This document shows, piece after piece, positions 1-10,449 of a DNA stretch of 53,750 nucleotides. Numbering within the stretch: position 1 is the first letter of the stretch; every line of letters begins with the position of its first letter. The stretch covers positions 1 through 53,750 of the forward strand of contig NZ_AKJM01000109.1 of NCBI RefSeq assembly GCF_000282335.1, given 5' to 3'. A model generated the notes under the pieces. It saw nothing but the letters and a program-made list of their open reading frames with translations. It had not been told where the DNA came from and made no database searches. A program made the position numbers and the translations under genes. The DNA comes from Pseudomonas sp. GM48 (GTDB lineage Bacteria; Pseudomonadota; Gammaproteobacteria; Pseudomonadales; Pseudomonadaceae).

Positions 1-127
1 GCAGTTGGGGTTTTGTTTTTGCCTGCAAGAAAGTTCGTACAGCAATACCGGACAGGTCCACGCTGTCACAGTCTCCCGACAATGCTAAGGTTTGGCCCTA
101 GCGTTTGTATTTTCCAAGGAAGCCTTT

Positions 128-3100
128 ATGCCGGACGCGACGTCCCTCAGTGCTGGTTTTATGGTGGTTCACGGCAACCGCCTGGACGAGTTGCGCAGCC
201 TGGTGGTCAGCTGGATGCGGCGCTACCCGCTGGCTCCCCTGGAGAATGAAATCGCCTTGGTGCAAAGCAATGGCATCGCCCAATGGTTGAAGCTGGCACT
301 GGCGGAAGACTCCGAGGACGACGACATGGGAGGCTGTGGCATCGCTGCCGCCATCGATGTCCAATTACCCGGCAGTTTCATGTGGCAGCTTTATCGCACG
401 GTCCTTGGTCGTGACGAAATTCCGGTCAAGTCCCTGCTTGATAAAGCCCCGCTGACCTGGCGTCTGATGCGGCTGCTTCCGCAATTGATCAACCAGCCGC
501 ACTTCGAGCCACTGCAGCGTTTCCTGACCCATGACACCGACCTGCGCAAACGCTATCAACTGTCGGAACGTCTGGCGGATCTGTTCGACCAGTACCAGGT
601 GTACCGGGCTGACTGGCTCGAAGACTGGGCCGAAGGACGTCATCAAATCAGAAGCGGCAGAGGCGAGGCCAAGCCTCTCAGTCCGGCCAATTGCTGGCAG
701 GCAGAATTATGGCGCGCACTCTTGCTGGATGTGGGAGAAGAGGGCATGGCGCAAAGCCGTGCCGGAGTCCATCAGCGATTTATCGAACGCATCAACAATA
801 TCGAAACCGTCCCTAAAGGATTACCCTCACGAGTGATCGTTTTCGGGATTTCTTCCCTGCCTGCTCAAGCCCTGGAGGCACTGGCGGGATTGGCACGATT
901 CAGTCAGGTCCTGCTCTGCGTACACAACCCGTGTCGTCATCATTGGGCGGACATCGTCGCCGATAAAGACCTGTTGCGGCATCAATATAAGCGTCAAGCC
1001 CGCAAAAACGGCACGCCGGTAGTGATCGATCCGCAAACCCTCCATCAGCATGCCCACCCATTGCTGGCCGCATGGGGTAAACAGGGGCGGGACTATATCA
1101 ACCTGCTTGACAGTTATGACGATCCAAATAGCTATCGATCAGCATTCCGAGACGGACGCATCGACCTGTTCAGCGACGGTCAGCCGCTGAACGTGCTCAA
1201 CCAGTTGCAGGATGACATCCTCGAGTTGCGCCCCCTCAACGAGACTCGGGAGCGTTGGCCGGCTATCGATCTGCAGAAGGACGGATCGATCCGTTTTCAC
1301 ATCGCTCATAGCGCCCAGCGAGAAGTGGAGATCCTCCACGATCAATTACTCGCGCGCTTCAGCGCCGACCCGCAATTGCGGCCCCGGGACATCATCGTGA
1401 TGGTTCCGGACATCGACAGTTACGCACCGCATATTCGTGCCGTATTTGGTCAGCTTGACCGCCAGGATCCACGCTTCATTCCATTTACTCTGGCCGACCA
1501 GGGCCAGCGTGGTCGCGATCCATTGCTGATTGCTGTCGAGCACCTGCTCAAGCTGCCTGACAGCCGATTCCCCGTCAGTGAGATTCTCGATCTGCTGGAC
1601 GTTCCGGCACTGCGTGCTCGCTTTGGCGTCGAGGAGCGTGACTTACCGACGTTGCACCGCTGGATCGAAGGTGCCGGCATTCGCTGGGGCATGAATGCCG
1701 AGCAACGTGCCGGGCTCGGGCTACCACATGAACTGGAGCAAAACAGCTGGCGTTTCGGGCTGCGACGGATGTTGCTCGGTTATGCCGTTGGCAGCGCCGA
1801 TGCTTATGAGGGTATCGAGCCCTACGACGAAATCGGTGGTCTGGACGCCGCGCTCATTGGTCCGTTGGTTGCGTTGCTGGACGCGCTGGAGGTGGCTCAC
1901 CACGAACTCTCTCAGCCTGCACCACCGGGGCAATGGGGCTTGCGCTTGCAGGCTTTGGTGCAGTTGTTCTTCCTTGCCGGTAACGAACACGATGACTACC
2001 TGCTGGCTCAGCTCGAAGAGCTGCGTGAAACCTGGCTCGAGACCTGCGAGTCCGTCGGGTTGCAGGACGAGTTGCCACTGACCGTCGTCCGCGAAGCCTG
2101 GCTTGCAGGTCTGGATCAGGGGCGTTTGTCCCAACGCTTTCTGGCCGGTGCGGTCAACTTCTGCACCTTGATGCCCATGCGCGCTATCCCGTTCAAACTG
2201 GTCTGCCTGCTGGGCATGAATGACGGCGATTATCCGCGCGCGCAGCCGCCGCTGGATTTCGATCTCATGGGCAGTGATTACCGTCCAGGTGACCGCTCCC
2301 GGCGCGAAGATGACCGCTACCTGTTATTGGAGGCCTTGTTGTCGGCACGGGACCAGCTCTATATCAGTTGGGTGGGCCGGAGCATCCGCGACAATAGCAA
2401 GAGACCTGCGTCAGTGTTGATCGGCCAGTTGCGTGACCACTTGGCCAGCGGTTGGCGATTGTCGCAAAGCGACAAGGATCTGCTTGAGGCCATGACCCGG
2501 GAGCACCCGTTGCAACCCTTCAGCGCTCGCTACTTTCACGAAGGGGATGAGTCGTTCAGCTACGCCACCGAATGGCAGGTCCTTCATCAAGCAACAGAGC
2601 AACAGACAAGAGCCGAAGTGCTTGAGGCTCACGTTCAGGTCGAACCACTCAGTCTTGGGCAACTGCAGGATTTCCTGCGCAATCCGGTACGGCACTTTTT
2701 CAGCCAGCGGCTGAAGGTCTTCTTCGAGGCGGCTGAAGTACCGTTGGCCGATGAAGAGCCTTTTGTCCTTGATGCATTGCAGCGTTACAGCCTCAGCGAC
2801 CGTTTGCTTGAAGCGGCGCTGGCAGACCCGGGAAATACCGGGCAGGCACTGGAGTCTCAGGCGAAACGTCTGCAAAACAGCGGGCTGCTGCCCATGGCCG
2901 GATTCGGTGAGTGCTTGCAACGCGAGTTAATCGAGCCATTGCCTGACTTGCTGCAACGTCATCAACAGCTACTGGCATTGTGGCCAACACCGCTTGGCAG
3001 CGCATTGCCAGTCAATCTTGAACTGCAAGGCCTGCACATTGAGGGCTGGCTCAGCGGCCTGCATCAGCGCGCTGATGGTGGTTTGCTGTCCATCACTACG

Positions 3101-3577
3101 ATCCCCAACAGTATCGGCTCGATCAAGTCGCGCAAATGGCATCGTCTGACACGCCCGTGGGTCAATCATCTGGTGGCTTGTGCCTGTGGAATGGCGCTGA
3201 CCACCGCATTGGTGGCCAGCGACGACAGCCTGTTGCTCGGTCCGCTGGACAGGGCTGAAGCACAGAAAATTCTGGGCGATCTGCTGATGGCCTGGCACTC
3301 GGGCATGCGCCAGCCACTGCCGATCGCGGTCAAGACAGCCTTCGCGTGGCTGGGGCAAACCGACCCGGTCAAAGCCGGGGCCGCTGCGCGCAAGGCCTAT
3401 GAAGGTGATGGACTGACGACGGATGGAGAGCGTCGTGAAAGCCCAGCACTCGCCCGCCAATTCGCCGATTACGAAGCCTTGATCGCCGATGAGACGTTCC
3501 CCCAATGGTGTGACGCCCTCTATCGCCCGCTTCTTGAAGCACCCTGGCGTTCACTGTCCAGTGAGGAGGCGCGCTGA
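128..3577 (+). CDS. recC: RecBCD subunit gamma (RecC)
   Basis: RecC (1149 aa) is the Chi-recognising, catalytically dead helicase-like subunit of the RecBCD nuclease that processes double-strand breaks for RecA recombination in the cytoplasm. The protein is collinear with gammaproteobacterial RecC, with a degenerate UvrD-like body and a C-terminal inert PD-(D/E)xK-like region from about residue 835 (VEPLSLGQLQDFLRNP). I chose the ATG at 128 because a purine-rich Shine-Dalgarno (CAAGGAAG) sits just upstream. An in-frame earlier ATG at 92 lacks one and adds residues unlike RecC. The stop overlaps the recB start (TGATG), so the two are translationally coupled. Identification is firm from length, context and sequence character; the first codon is slightly less certain. 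Confidence 0.95.
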   Translation: MPDATSLSAGFMVVHGNRLDELRSLVVSWMRRYPLAPLENEIALVQSNGIAQWLKLALAEDSEDDDMGGCGIAAAIDVQLPGSFMWQLYRTVLGRDEIPVKSLLDKAPLTWRLMRLLPQLINQPHFEPLQRFLTHDTDLRKRYQLSERLADLFDQYQVYRADWLEDWAEGRHQIRSGRGEAKPLSPANCWQAELWRALLLDVGEEGMAQSRAGVHQRFIERINNIETVPKGLPSRVIVFGISSLPAQALEALAGLARFSQVLLCVHNPCRHHWADIVADKDLLRHQYKRQARKNGTPVVIDPQTLHQHAHPLLAAWGKQGRDYINLLDSYDDPNSYRSAFRDGRIDLFSDGQPLNVLNQLQDDILELRPLNETRERWPAIDLQKDGSIRFHIAHSAQREVEILHDQLLARFSADPQLRPRDIIVMVPDIDSYAPHIRAVFGQLDRQDPRFIPFTLADQGQRGRDPLLIAVEHLLKLPDSRFPVSEILDLLDVPALRARFGVEERDLPTLHRWIEGAGIRWGMNAEQRAGLGLPHELEQNSWRFGLRRMLLGYAVGSADAYEGIEPYDEIGGLDAALIGPLVALLDALEVAHHELSQPAPPGQWGLRLQALVQLFFLAGNEHDDYLLAQLEELRETWLETCESVGLQDELPLTVVREAWLAGLDQGRLSQRFLAGAVNFCTLMPMRAIPFKLVCLLGMNDGDYPRAQPPLDFDLMGSDYRPGDRSRREDDRYLLLEALLSARDQLYISWVGRSIRDNSKRPASVLIGQLRDHLASGWRLSQSDKDLLEAMTREHPLQPFSARYFHEGDESFSYATEWQVLHQATEQQTRAEVLEAHVQVEPLSLGQLQDFLRNPVRHFFSQRLKVFFEAAEVPLADEEPFVLDALQRYSLSDRLLEAALADPGNTGQALESQAKRLQNSGLLPMAGFGECLQRELIEPLPDLLQRHQQLLALWPTPLGSALPVNLELQGLHIEGWLSGLHQRADGGLLSITTIPNSIGSIKSRKWHRLTRPWVNHLVACACGMALTTALVASDDSLLLGPLDRAEAQKILGDLLMAWHSGMRQPLPIAVKTAFAWLGQTDPVKAGAAARKAYEGDGLTTDGERRESPALARQFADYEALIADETFPQWCDALYRPLLEAPWRSLSSEEAR

Positions 3578-6500
3578 TGAGCAAGAAGACGCCTCTGGCC
3601 CTGGCTTTCCCGTTGCGTGGCAGTCAACTGATCGAAGCCAGCGCCGGAACTGGCAAGACATTCACCATTTCCGCGCTGTATCTGCGTCTGGTCCTTGGCC
3701 ACGGTGACGAGGGCTCGGGGTTCGGGCGAGAGCTGTTGCCGCCGCAAATCCTCGTCGTGACGTTCACCGATGCAGCCACTAAAGAGTTGCGCGAACGCAT
3801 TCGCACGCGGCTCGCCGAGGCTGCACGATTTTTCCGCGATGAAACATCGGCCCCCGACAGCCTGATTGCCGAGCTGCGTGATCAGTACCTGCCCGAGCAA
3901 TGGCCGGGGTGCGCAAACCGTCTGGACATCGCCGCCCAATGGATGGACGAGGCAGCGGTGTCGACTATCCACAGTTGGTGCCAGCGCATGTTGCGCGAGC
4001 ACGCATTCGACAGCGGCAGCCTGTTTACCCAGACCCTGGAAACCGACCACAGCGACTTGCTGGGGGAAGTCCTGCGCGATTACTGGCGGCTGTTCTGTTA
4101 CCCGATGCAAGGTGATGCGCTGAATTGGGTGCGCAGCAATTGGGGCGGGCCGGCGGCGCTGCTGCCGCAGATTCGTGCGTTGTTCGCCAGTGAGCGGGAT
4201 ACGCTTCAAGGGAAAGAGCCCGCCGAAGTGATTTCACAATGCTTGCAAGAGCGGCGGGCGGCCCTGATCGAACTCAAGAAGCCCTGGCTCCAGTGGGCAG
4301 ATGAGTTGCTTGTCATCTGTCATCAGGGCGTTGCCAGCAAGAGCGTCGACGGTCGCAAGATGCAGGCACGCTATTTCGAGCCCTGGTTCGAAAAAATCAA
4401 AGCCTGGGCCGAAGACGAGTCCCTTGAGCAACTGGATATCGGCACCGGTTTCACGCGCCTGACCCCTGATGGCATGGCCGAAGCCTGGAAGGGCGACGCG
4501 CCTCGACATCCAGGGCTCGATGCGATGGCCGGCCTTAAGGCCTGTCTCGATGGGTTGCCAACGCCCGATGCCGCCGTACTGCAACATGCTGCCCGCTGGG
4601 TCGGGGCACGATTCGAGGAAGAGAAACGCCGCCGGGCGGAAATGGGCTTCGACGACATGCTGCTACGCCTTGATGCTGCCTTGCAGTCCGATGGCGGCGA
4701 GCGACTGGCAACCCTGATTCGTGAACAGTTTCCGGTCGCACTGATCGATGAGTTCCAGGATACCGACCCGGTGCAGTACCGGATCTTCGAGAGTATCTAC
4801 CGGATTGAAGAGAACAGCCCCGAGTGCGGTCTGTTCCTGATCGGTGACCCGAAGCAGGCGATCTACGCTTTTCGTGGCGCCGACATCCATACCTACCTTC
4901 GCGCCCGTCAGGCCACAACTGGCCGCCTGCACACCCTGGGCACCAACTTCCGCTCAAGCCATGGCATGGTCAACGCGGTGAACCATGTGTTCGAACGTGC
5001 CGAAGCCCGTGAGTCAGGGCGTGGTGCTTTCCTCTTCCGGGAAAAAGATGGCGAAAACCCGGTTCCGTTCATGCCCGTTGTCTCCCAGGGCCGCAAAGAA
5101 GTCCTGTGCATAAATGATCAGGCAGTTCCTGCCTTGAACATCTGGCACTTGCCGGCCGAACAACCGTTGTCCGGTGCGGTGTACCGGCAGCATCTGGCGG
5201 CTGCCTGCGCCAGTGAAATCACCGCGTTACTCAATGGCGGACAACAGGGGCGAGCGGGGTTCACCCAGGACGACAAGGACTTCAGGGGCCTGCTGCCGGC
5301 GGACATCGCTATCCTGGTACGCGATGGCAAGGAAGCACAGGCGGTTCGTTCCGAATTATCCGCCCGTGGCGTGTGCAGTGTTTACCTGTCGGACAAGGAC
5401 TCGGTGTTCGCCGCTCAGGAAGCTCATGACGTACTGACCTGGCTCAAGGCCTGCGCCGAGCCGGATGTCGAGCGACCGCTGCGGGCCGCGTTGGCCTGCA
5501 TCACGTTGAACCTTTCGTTGACTGAGCTGGAGCGGCTGAATCAGGACGAGTTGGCCTGGGAATCCCGGGTCATGCAGTTCCGGGGCTATCGCGAAGTCTG
5601 GCGCAAGCAGGGCGTACTGCCGATGTTGCGACGCTTGCTGCACGACTTCCGTCTGCCCCAGGCATTGATTGCACGCAGTGACGGCGAGCGGGTGTTGACG
5701 AATCTGCTGCACTTGTCCGAGTTGCTGCAACAGGCGGCGGCTGAACTCGATGGCGAGCAAGCACTGATCCGGCATTTGTCCGAGCATCTGGCGTTGTCCG
5801 GTCAGGCTGGCGAAGAACAGATCCTGCGTCTGGAAAGTGATGAGCAATTGGTCAAGGTCGTGACCATTCACAAATCCAAAGGCCTTGAGTATCCGTTGGT
5901 GTTCCTGCCGTTCATTTGTTCGGCGAAACCGGTGGATGGCAGCCGGCTGCCGTTGCACTACCACGATGAATCGGGCAATGCCCAGGTCACGTTGAAGCCG
6001 ACGGCAGAATTGATTGCCCTGGCTGACGATGAGCGTCTGGCCGAGGATTTGCGCTTGCTCTATGTCGCCCTGACCCGGGCGCAACACGCCTGCTGGCTGG
6101 GGGTGGCTGACCTCAAGCGCGGCAATAACAATGGCTCGGTACTGCATCTATCGGCATTGGGTTATCTGCTGGGGGGCGGTGCGCCATTGGCCGAGCCCTC
6201 GGCGTTGCAGCTTTGGTTGCGGGATCTGCAGCAGGACTGCCCGGCGCTGGCGTGTGCCGAGATGCCTGAAGCGACAACAGAGCATTACCAGCCACCACAA
6301 AACGAAGCGGCGCTGTTGGTTCCGCTGGTGCCGAAACGCAAGGCCAGTGAAAACTGGTGGATCGCGTCCTACAGCGCGTTGCGCATTGGCGACACCCTGA
6401 GTGTCGGTACGGATGAGGCCCCGGAGAGCCCGCAGGCGCAAAAACTGTTCGATGACGAACGACTCGATCCGCAGTCGCCCAGAGAAGTGGTTGCTGGTGG

Positions 6501-7266
6501 CGCCGATATCCATCGCTTCCCGCGGGGTCCGAACCCCGGCACTTTCCTCCATGGTCTGCTCGAATGGGCAGGGGGCGAGGGGTTTGGTGCGGCACCACAA
6601 GTTGTGAAAGACGCCATTGCCCGTCGTTGCAATCGCAGAGGCTGGGAGGGCTGGATCACCACGTTGAATGACTGGCTGCAGCATCTGCTCACGTTGCCAT
6701 TGCATCTGGGCGCCGGTCAGGCTCCGGTAGTGTTCGGGCAACTGACCCGGTACCAGGTCGAGATGGAGTTCTGGTTCGCCAGCCATAAGGTCGATGTGCT
6801 CAAACTCGATGCGCTAGTGTGCCAATACACCCATAACGGCTTGGCACGGGTGGCCGCAGAACCGGTGTTGCTCAACGGCATGTTCAAGGGCTTCATCGAC
6901 CTTGTGTTCGAGCACAACGGCCGCTATTACGTTGCCGACTACAAATCCAACTGGCTCGGCGTCGATGATGCCGCCTATACCGGGCAGGCCATGGAACAAT
7001 CGATTCTCGACAATCGCTATGACCTGCAATACGTGTTGTACCTGTTGGCCCTGCATCGCCAGCTCAAGGCGCGGCTCGCTGATTACGACTACGACCGGCA
7101 TGTCGGCGGGGCGTTGTACCTGTTTTTGCGTGGTACGCGTGCGGCCAGCCAGGGTGTGTTTTTTGCCCGTCCGCCAAGAGAGTTGATCGAGCGTCTGGAC
7201 AGGTTGTTCCAAGGCAAGCCAGAGCCCAAGGCTGAACCTGCCTGGGAACAGGGAGTTCTGTTATGA
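3577..7266 (+). CDS. recB: RecBCD subunit beta (RecB helicase-nuclease)
   Basis: RecB (1229 aa) is the 3'-5' helicase and the only nuclease of RecBCD. It resects double-strand ends and loads RecA after Chi. The Walker A motif is AGTGKT at residues 23-28. The Walker B/motif II is LIDEFQDTDP near 389-398, motif III is GDPKQAIYAFRGAD near 421-434, and the C-terminal helicase motif is VTIHKSKGLEY near 765. The nuclease domain keeps its metal centre, with GFIDLVF followed by VADYKSNW near 1105-1128. It overlaps recC by one base and recD by four (ATGA), so the three form one translational unit. Length is normal for the family and no key residue is missing. Confidence 0.96.
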   Translation: MSKKTPLALAFPLRGSQLIEASAGTGKTFTISALYLRLVLGHGDEGSGFGRELLPPQILVVTFTDAATKELRERIRTRLAEAARFFRDETSAPDSLIAELRDQYLPEQWPGCANRLDIAAQWMDEAAVSTIHSWCQRMLREHAFDSGSLFTQTLETDHSDLLGEVLRDYWRLFCYPMQGDALNWVRSNWGGPAALLPQIRALFASERDTLQGKEPAEVISQCLQERRAALIELKKPWLQWADELLVICHQGVASKSVDGRKMQARYFEPWFEKIKAWAEDESLEQLDIGTGFTRLTPDGMAEAWKGDAPRHPGLDAMAGLKACLDGLPTPDAAVLQHAARWVGARFEEEKRRRAEMGFDDMLLRLDAALQSDGGERLATLIREQFPVALIDEFQDTDPVQYRIFESIYRIEENSPECGLFLIGDPKQAIYAFRGADIHTYLRARQATTGRLHTLGTNFRSSHGMVNAVNHVFERAEARESGRGAFLFREKDGENPVPFMPVVSQGRKEVLCINDQAVPALNIWHLPAEQPLSGAVYRQHLAAACASEITALLNGGQQGRAGFTQDDKDFRGLLPADIAILVRDGKEAQAVRSELSARGVCSVYLSDKDSVFAAQEAHDVLTWLKACAEPDVERPLRAALACITLNLSLTELERLNQDELAWESRVMQFRGYREVWRKQGVLPMLRRLLHDFRLPQALIARSDGERVLTNLLHLSELLQQAAAELDGEQALIRHLSEHLALSGQAGEEQILRLESDEQLVKVVTIHKSKGLEYPLVFLPFICSAKPVDGSRLPLHYHDESGNAQVTLKPTAELIALADDERLAEDLRLLYVALTRAQHACWLGVADLKRGNNNGSVLHLSALGYLLGGGAPLAEPSALQLWLRDLQQDCPALACAEMPEATTEHYQPPQNEAALLVPLVPKRKASENWWIASYSALRIGDTLSVGTDEAPESPQAQKLFDDERLDPQSPREVVAGGADIHRFPRGPNPGTFLHGLLEWAGGEGFGAAPQVVKDAIARRCNRRGWEGWITTLNDWLQHLLTLPLHLGAGQAPVVFGQLTRYQVEMEFWFASHKVDVLKLDALVCQYTHNGLARVAAEPVLLNGMFKGFIDLVFEHNGRYYVADYKSNWLGVDDAAYTGQAMEQSILDNRYDLQYVLYLLALHRQLKARLADYDYDRHVGGALYLFLRGTRAASQGVFFARPPRELIERLDRLFQGKPEPKAEPAWEQGVLL

Positions 7267-9356
7267 GTCGTACATTCGCCGATTTGTTGCCCTCATCGCT
7301 GGCAGCCGAAAGCCTGGCCGATCTGGCGCCGCTGAGCCGTGCCGACGATTTGCTGTTATTGCTCACGCGTTGGGTCGAACGCGGCTGGTTGCGAGCGCTG
7401 GACAAAGCCTTTGTTGCGTTCCTGCATGAGCTGGCTCCGAATGACGATCCGCTGGTGTTGCTGGCAGCGGCGCTGACCAGCCACCAGTTGGGCCACGGGC
7501 ATGTCTGTCTCGATCTGTTCGAGACGCTGAAAGAACCGGACTTCGCCCTGTCATTACCACCCGAAGGGGACGTGCAAGGCGGCGCGCTGCTGTTGCCGTC
7601 GCAATTGCTCGGATCGCTGGACGGTGCTCATTGGTGCAAGGTGCTGGCCGCCAGCACCCTGGTCGCACTGGCCGCTGACAGCCGTGACAACGTGCGCGAC
7701 CGACCTTTGGTTTTATCGGGCAAGCGCTTGTACCTGCGCCGCTATTGGACCTACGAGCGACGGATCGACATTTCGCTACGCGAGCGACTGACAGAACACG
7801 AATCCACGCCGAACGACTTGCTCCAGCGCCTCACCGGTTTGTTTGGTCCTGCCCGGTCCGGTGAAGTGATCGACTGGCAGAAACTGGCCTGTGCCCTGGC
7901 GACCCGCAGCGCCTTCAGCATCGTTACGGGGGGACCGGGAACCGGCAAGACCACGACCGTCGTGCGCTTGCTGGCGTTGCTCCAGGCGCCAGCGGTCGAG
8001 GCCGGCATGCCCCTGCGCATTCGCCTCGCCGCACCTACCGGCAAGGCCGCGGCGCGTCTGACAGAATCCATCAGCCAGCAGGTCCGGACCTTGAAGGTCA
8101 CGGAAGACATACGAGAAAAGATCCCGTCCGACGTCACCACCGTTCACCGCCTGCTCGGCAGCCGGCCCGGGACTCGTCATTTTCGGCACCATGCAGGCAA
8201 TCGCCTGCCGCTGGATGTGTTGGTGGTGGACGAGGCCTCGATGATCGACCTGGAAATGATGGCCAACCTGCTCGATGCATTGCCGGCCCACGCGCGTCTC
8301 GTGCTGTTGGGTGACAAGGATCAATTGGCTTCGGTAGAGGCCGGTGCGGTATTGGGGGATCTGTGCCGCGACGCAGAGGCTGGCTGGTATAGCCCACAGA
8401 CACGCGAGTGGCTGGAAGCCGTCAGTGGCGAAAACCTGCAAGCCAGCGGATTGCAGGAGGACGCACAGGGCGCTCATCCATTGGCCCAGCAAGTTGTGAT
8501 GTTGCGCCATTCCCGGCGATTCGGTGAGGGCAGCGGTATTGGTCAACTCGCTCGATGGGTCAACCAGCAGCAGCCCGAGGAAGCACGCAAGCTGTTGTCT
8601 GCGCGAAGCCATGAGGATGTGTATTCCTTGTCCCTCAAGGGGGAGAAGGATCGGGCGCTGGAACGCTTGCTTCTCGATGGTCATGGTGAGGGTCCGCAGG
8701 GTTATCGACATTACCTCAGCGTACTGCGCCATCAGCGGCCGCCGCTCGACAGCCCTCCTGATGATTTGTGCTGGGTTGATTGGGCTCGACAAGTGCTGCA
8801 GGCTTTCGACGCGTTCCAGTTGTTATGTGCCGTGCGCAAGGGGCCGTGGGGTGTTGAGGGCTTGAACCAGCGAGTGACGGACGCGTTGCTAAGGGCACGC
8901 CTGATCGACAGCGACCAGCAGTGGTACGAAGGTCGCCCTGTCCTGATGACCCGCAACGATTACGGGCTGGGGTTGATGAACGGCGATATCGGCATTGCCC
9001 TAAAGCTTCCGGAACGGGAAGGTCACGAGACTGGAAAAATGGTCCTGCGTGTGGCATTCCCCAGGAATGATGGCCAGGGTGGCGTGCGGTTTGTTCTGCC
9101 AAGTCGCCTTAATGATGTCGAAACCGTGTACGCCATGACCGTGCATAAATCCCAGGGCTCGGAGTTTGCGCATACTGCGTTGATTCTTCCTGATGCCTTG
9201 AATCCCGTGCTGACCAAGGAACTGATCTACACCGGGATCACCCGGGCCAAGAACTGGTTCACCTTGATCGAGTCGCGTGCAGGCGTGTTTGAAGAGGCGG
9301 TGAAACGCAGGGTCAAGCGCTTGAGCGGGCTGATGCTGGAGCTCGGCACCGACTAA
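7263..9356 (+). CDS. recD: RecBCD subunit alpha (RecD helicase)
   Basis: RecD (697 aa) is the 5'-3' superfamily 1B helicase of RecBCD, the fast motor that also modulates nuclease activity. The Walker A motif GGPGTGKTTT lies near residues 222-231, motif II VVDEASMID near 321-329, and the last helicase motif TVHKSQGSEF near 626-635. The start ATG overlaps the recB stop (ATGA). The 3' end overlaps the stop codon of the convergent LysR gene by about four bases (9353-9356), a very tight tail-to-tail junction with no room for a terminator between them. No oddities were seen in the protein. Confidence 0.95.
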   Translation: MSRTFADLLPSSLAAESLADLAPLSRADDLLLLLTRWVERGWLRALDKAFVAFLHELAPNDDPLVLLAAALTSHQLGHGHVCLDLFETLKEPDFALSLPPEGDVQGGALLLPSQLLGSLDGAHWCKVLAASTLVALAADSRDNVRDRPLVLSGKRLYLRRYWTYERRIDISLRERLTEHESTPNDLLQRLTGLFGPARSGEVIDWQKLACALATRSAFSIVTGGPGTGKTTTVVRLLALLQAPAVEAGMPLRIRLAAPTGKAAARLTESISQQVRTLKVTEDIREKIPSDVTTVHRLLGSRPGTRHFRHHAGNRLPLDVLVVDEASMIDLEMMANLLDALPAHARLVLLGDKDQLASVEAGAVLGDLCRDAEAGWYSPQTREWLEAVSGENLQASGLQEDAQGAHPLAQQVVMLRHSRRFGEGSGIGQLARWVNQQQPEEARKLLSARSHEDVYSLSLKGEKDRALERLLLDGHGEGPQGYRHYLSVLRHQRPPLDSPPDDLCWVDWARQVLQAFDAFQLLCAVRKGPWGVEGLNQRVTDALLRARLIDSDQQWYEGRPVLMTRNDYGLGLMNGDIGIALKLPEREGHETGKMVLRVAFPRNDGQGGVRFVLPSRLNDVETVYAMTVHKSQGSEFAHTALILPDALNPVLTKELIYTGITRAKNWFTLIESRAGVFEEAVKRRVKRLSGLMLELGTD

Positions 9357-10300
9357 TCGGCAAACAGCATCTCCCGGCTGTCCCCCATCAACAGGCCCTG
9401 ATTCTGTTCGGTGACTGCGCGGATGTAATCCCACAACAGGGTGATCCGCTTGAGCTTGCGCAGGTCCTCCCGGCAGTACATCCAGAATTGTCGAGTGATA
9501 TTGATTTCCTGCGGCAACACCGGCAGCAGGCGAGGGTCCTGAGTGGCGAGGAAGCACGGCAGGATGGCCAGTGAACGCCCCTGCTGCGCCGCCACGAACT
9601 GCGCGATCACGCTGGTGCTGCGCAGATTGGCACTGGCGCCCGGTAGCACGTTGGCCAGGTACAGCAGCTCCGAGCTGAACGCCAGGTCGTCGACGTAACT
9701 GATAAACGAATGTTTCGCCAAGTCTGCCGGGCGGCGGATCGGCGGGTGGTTGTCCAGATAATCCTGGGTCGCGTACAGCTGTAACCGGTAGTCGCACAGC
9801 TTGCAGCAGACGTACGGGCCATGCTCGGGACGCTCCAGGGCGATGACGATGTCGGCCTCGCGCTTGGACAGGCTGATGAAGTGCGGCAGCGGCAGGATGT
9901 CTACCGAGATCGCCGGGTAGGTGTCGACGAAGTGGCTCAACTGCGGCGTGATGAAAAAGCTGCCGAAGCCTTCGGTGCAGCCCATGCGCACATGACCGGA
10001 CAGCGCCACGCCGGATCCGGAAACCTGCTCGCACGCCATGTGCAAGGTGCTTTCGATCGATTCGGCATACCCCATCAACCGCTGGCCTTCGGCGGTCAGG
10101 ACAAAGCCGTTGGTCCGGGATTTCTCGAACAGCAATGTGCCCAATGCCGTTTCCAGGGAACTGATGCGCCGCGACACCGTGGTGTAGTCCACCGCCAGGC
10201 GTTTGGCCGCGGTGCTGGCCTTGCGTGTGCGGGCGACCTCAAGGAAAAACTTGAGGTCATCCCAGTTCAGTGAGCCGAGGGAGGTGATGTTTTTTTGCAT
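9353..10300 (-). CDS. LysR-family regulator next to mmsAB
   Basis: This is a LysR-type transcriptional regulator of 315 aa. The N-terminal winged helix-turn-helix spans about residues 8-66 (FLEVARTRKASTAAKRL then DYTTVSRRISSLE), followed by a substrate-binding-like domain (SGHVRMGCTEGFGSFF). I prefer the ATG at 10300, which starts MQKNITSLGSLNW. The upstream in-frame ATG would add 14 residues and lacks a better ribosome site. The gene is divergent from mmsA with 149 bp between starts, so control of valine catabolism is the likely role. That is inference: in P. aeruginosa mmsAB is controlled by MmsR, an AraC-type protein, so this would be a different regulator in the same seat. Confidence 0.85.
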   Translation of the reverse strand: MQKNITSLGSLNWDDLKFFLEVARTRKASTAAKRLAVDYTTVSRRISSLETALGTLLFEKSRTNGFVLTAEGQRLMGYAESIESTLHMACEQVSGSGVALSGHVRMGCTEGFGSFFITPQLSHFVDTYPAISVDILPLPHFISLSKREADIVIALERPEHGPYVCCKLCDYRLQLYATQDYLDNHPPIRRPADLAKHSFISYVDDLAFSSELLYLANVLPGASANLRSTSVIAQFVAAQQGRSLAILPCFLATQDPRLLPVLPQEINITRQFWMYCREDLRKLKRITLLWDYIRAVTEQNQGLLMGDSREMLFAD

Positions 10301-10449
10301 GTTGGACCGGTTTTTATGTGCGTTCTTATTAGAAGTTTGCACATCTATACTCCAAAAACAGTCCGATAACCAATTCGCGACACACGCCTCAATTCAGGGC
10401 GACTATCTCGCCTTGGCTCCTAAGATAAAAACAAATTCTGGAGACCCAC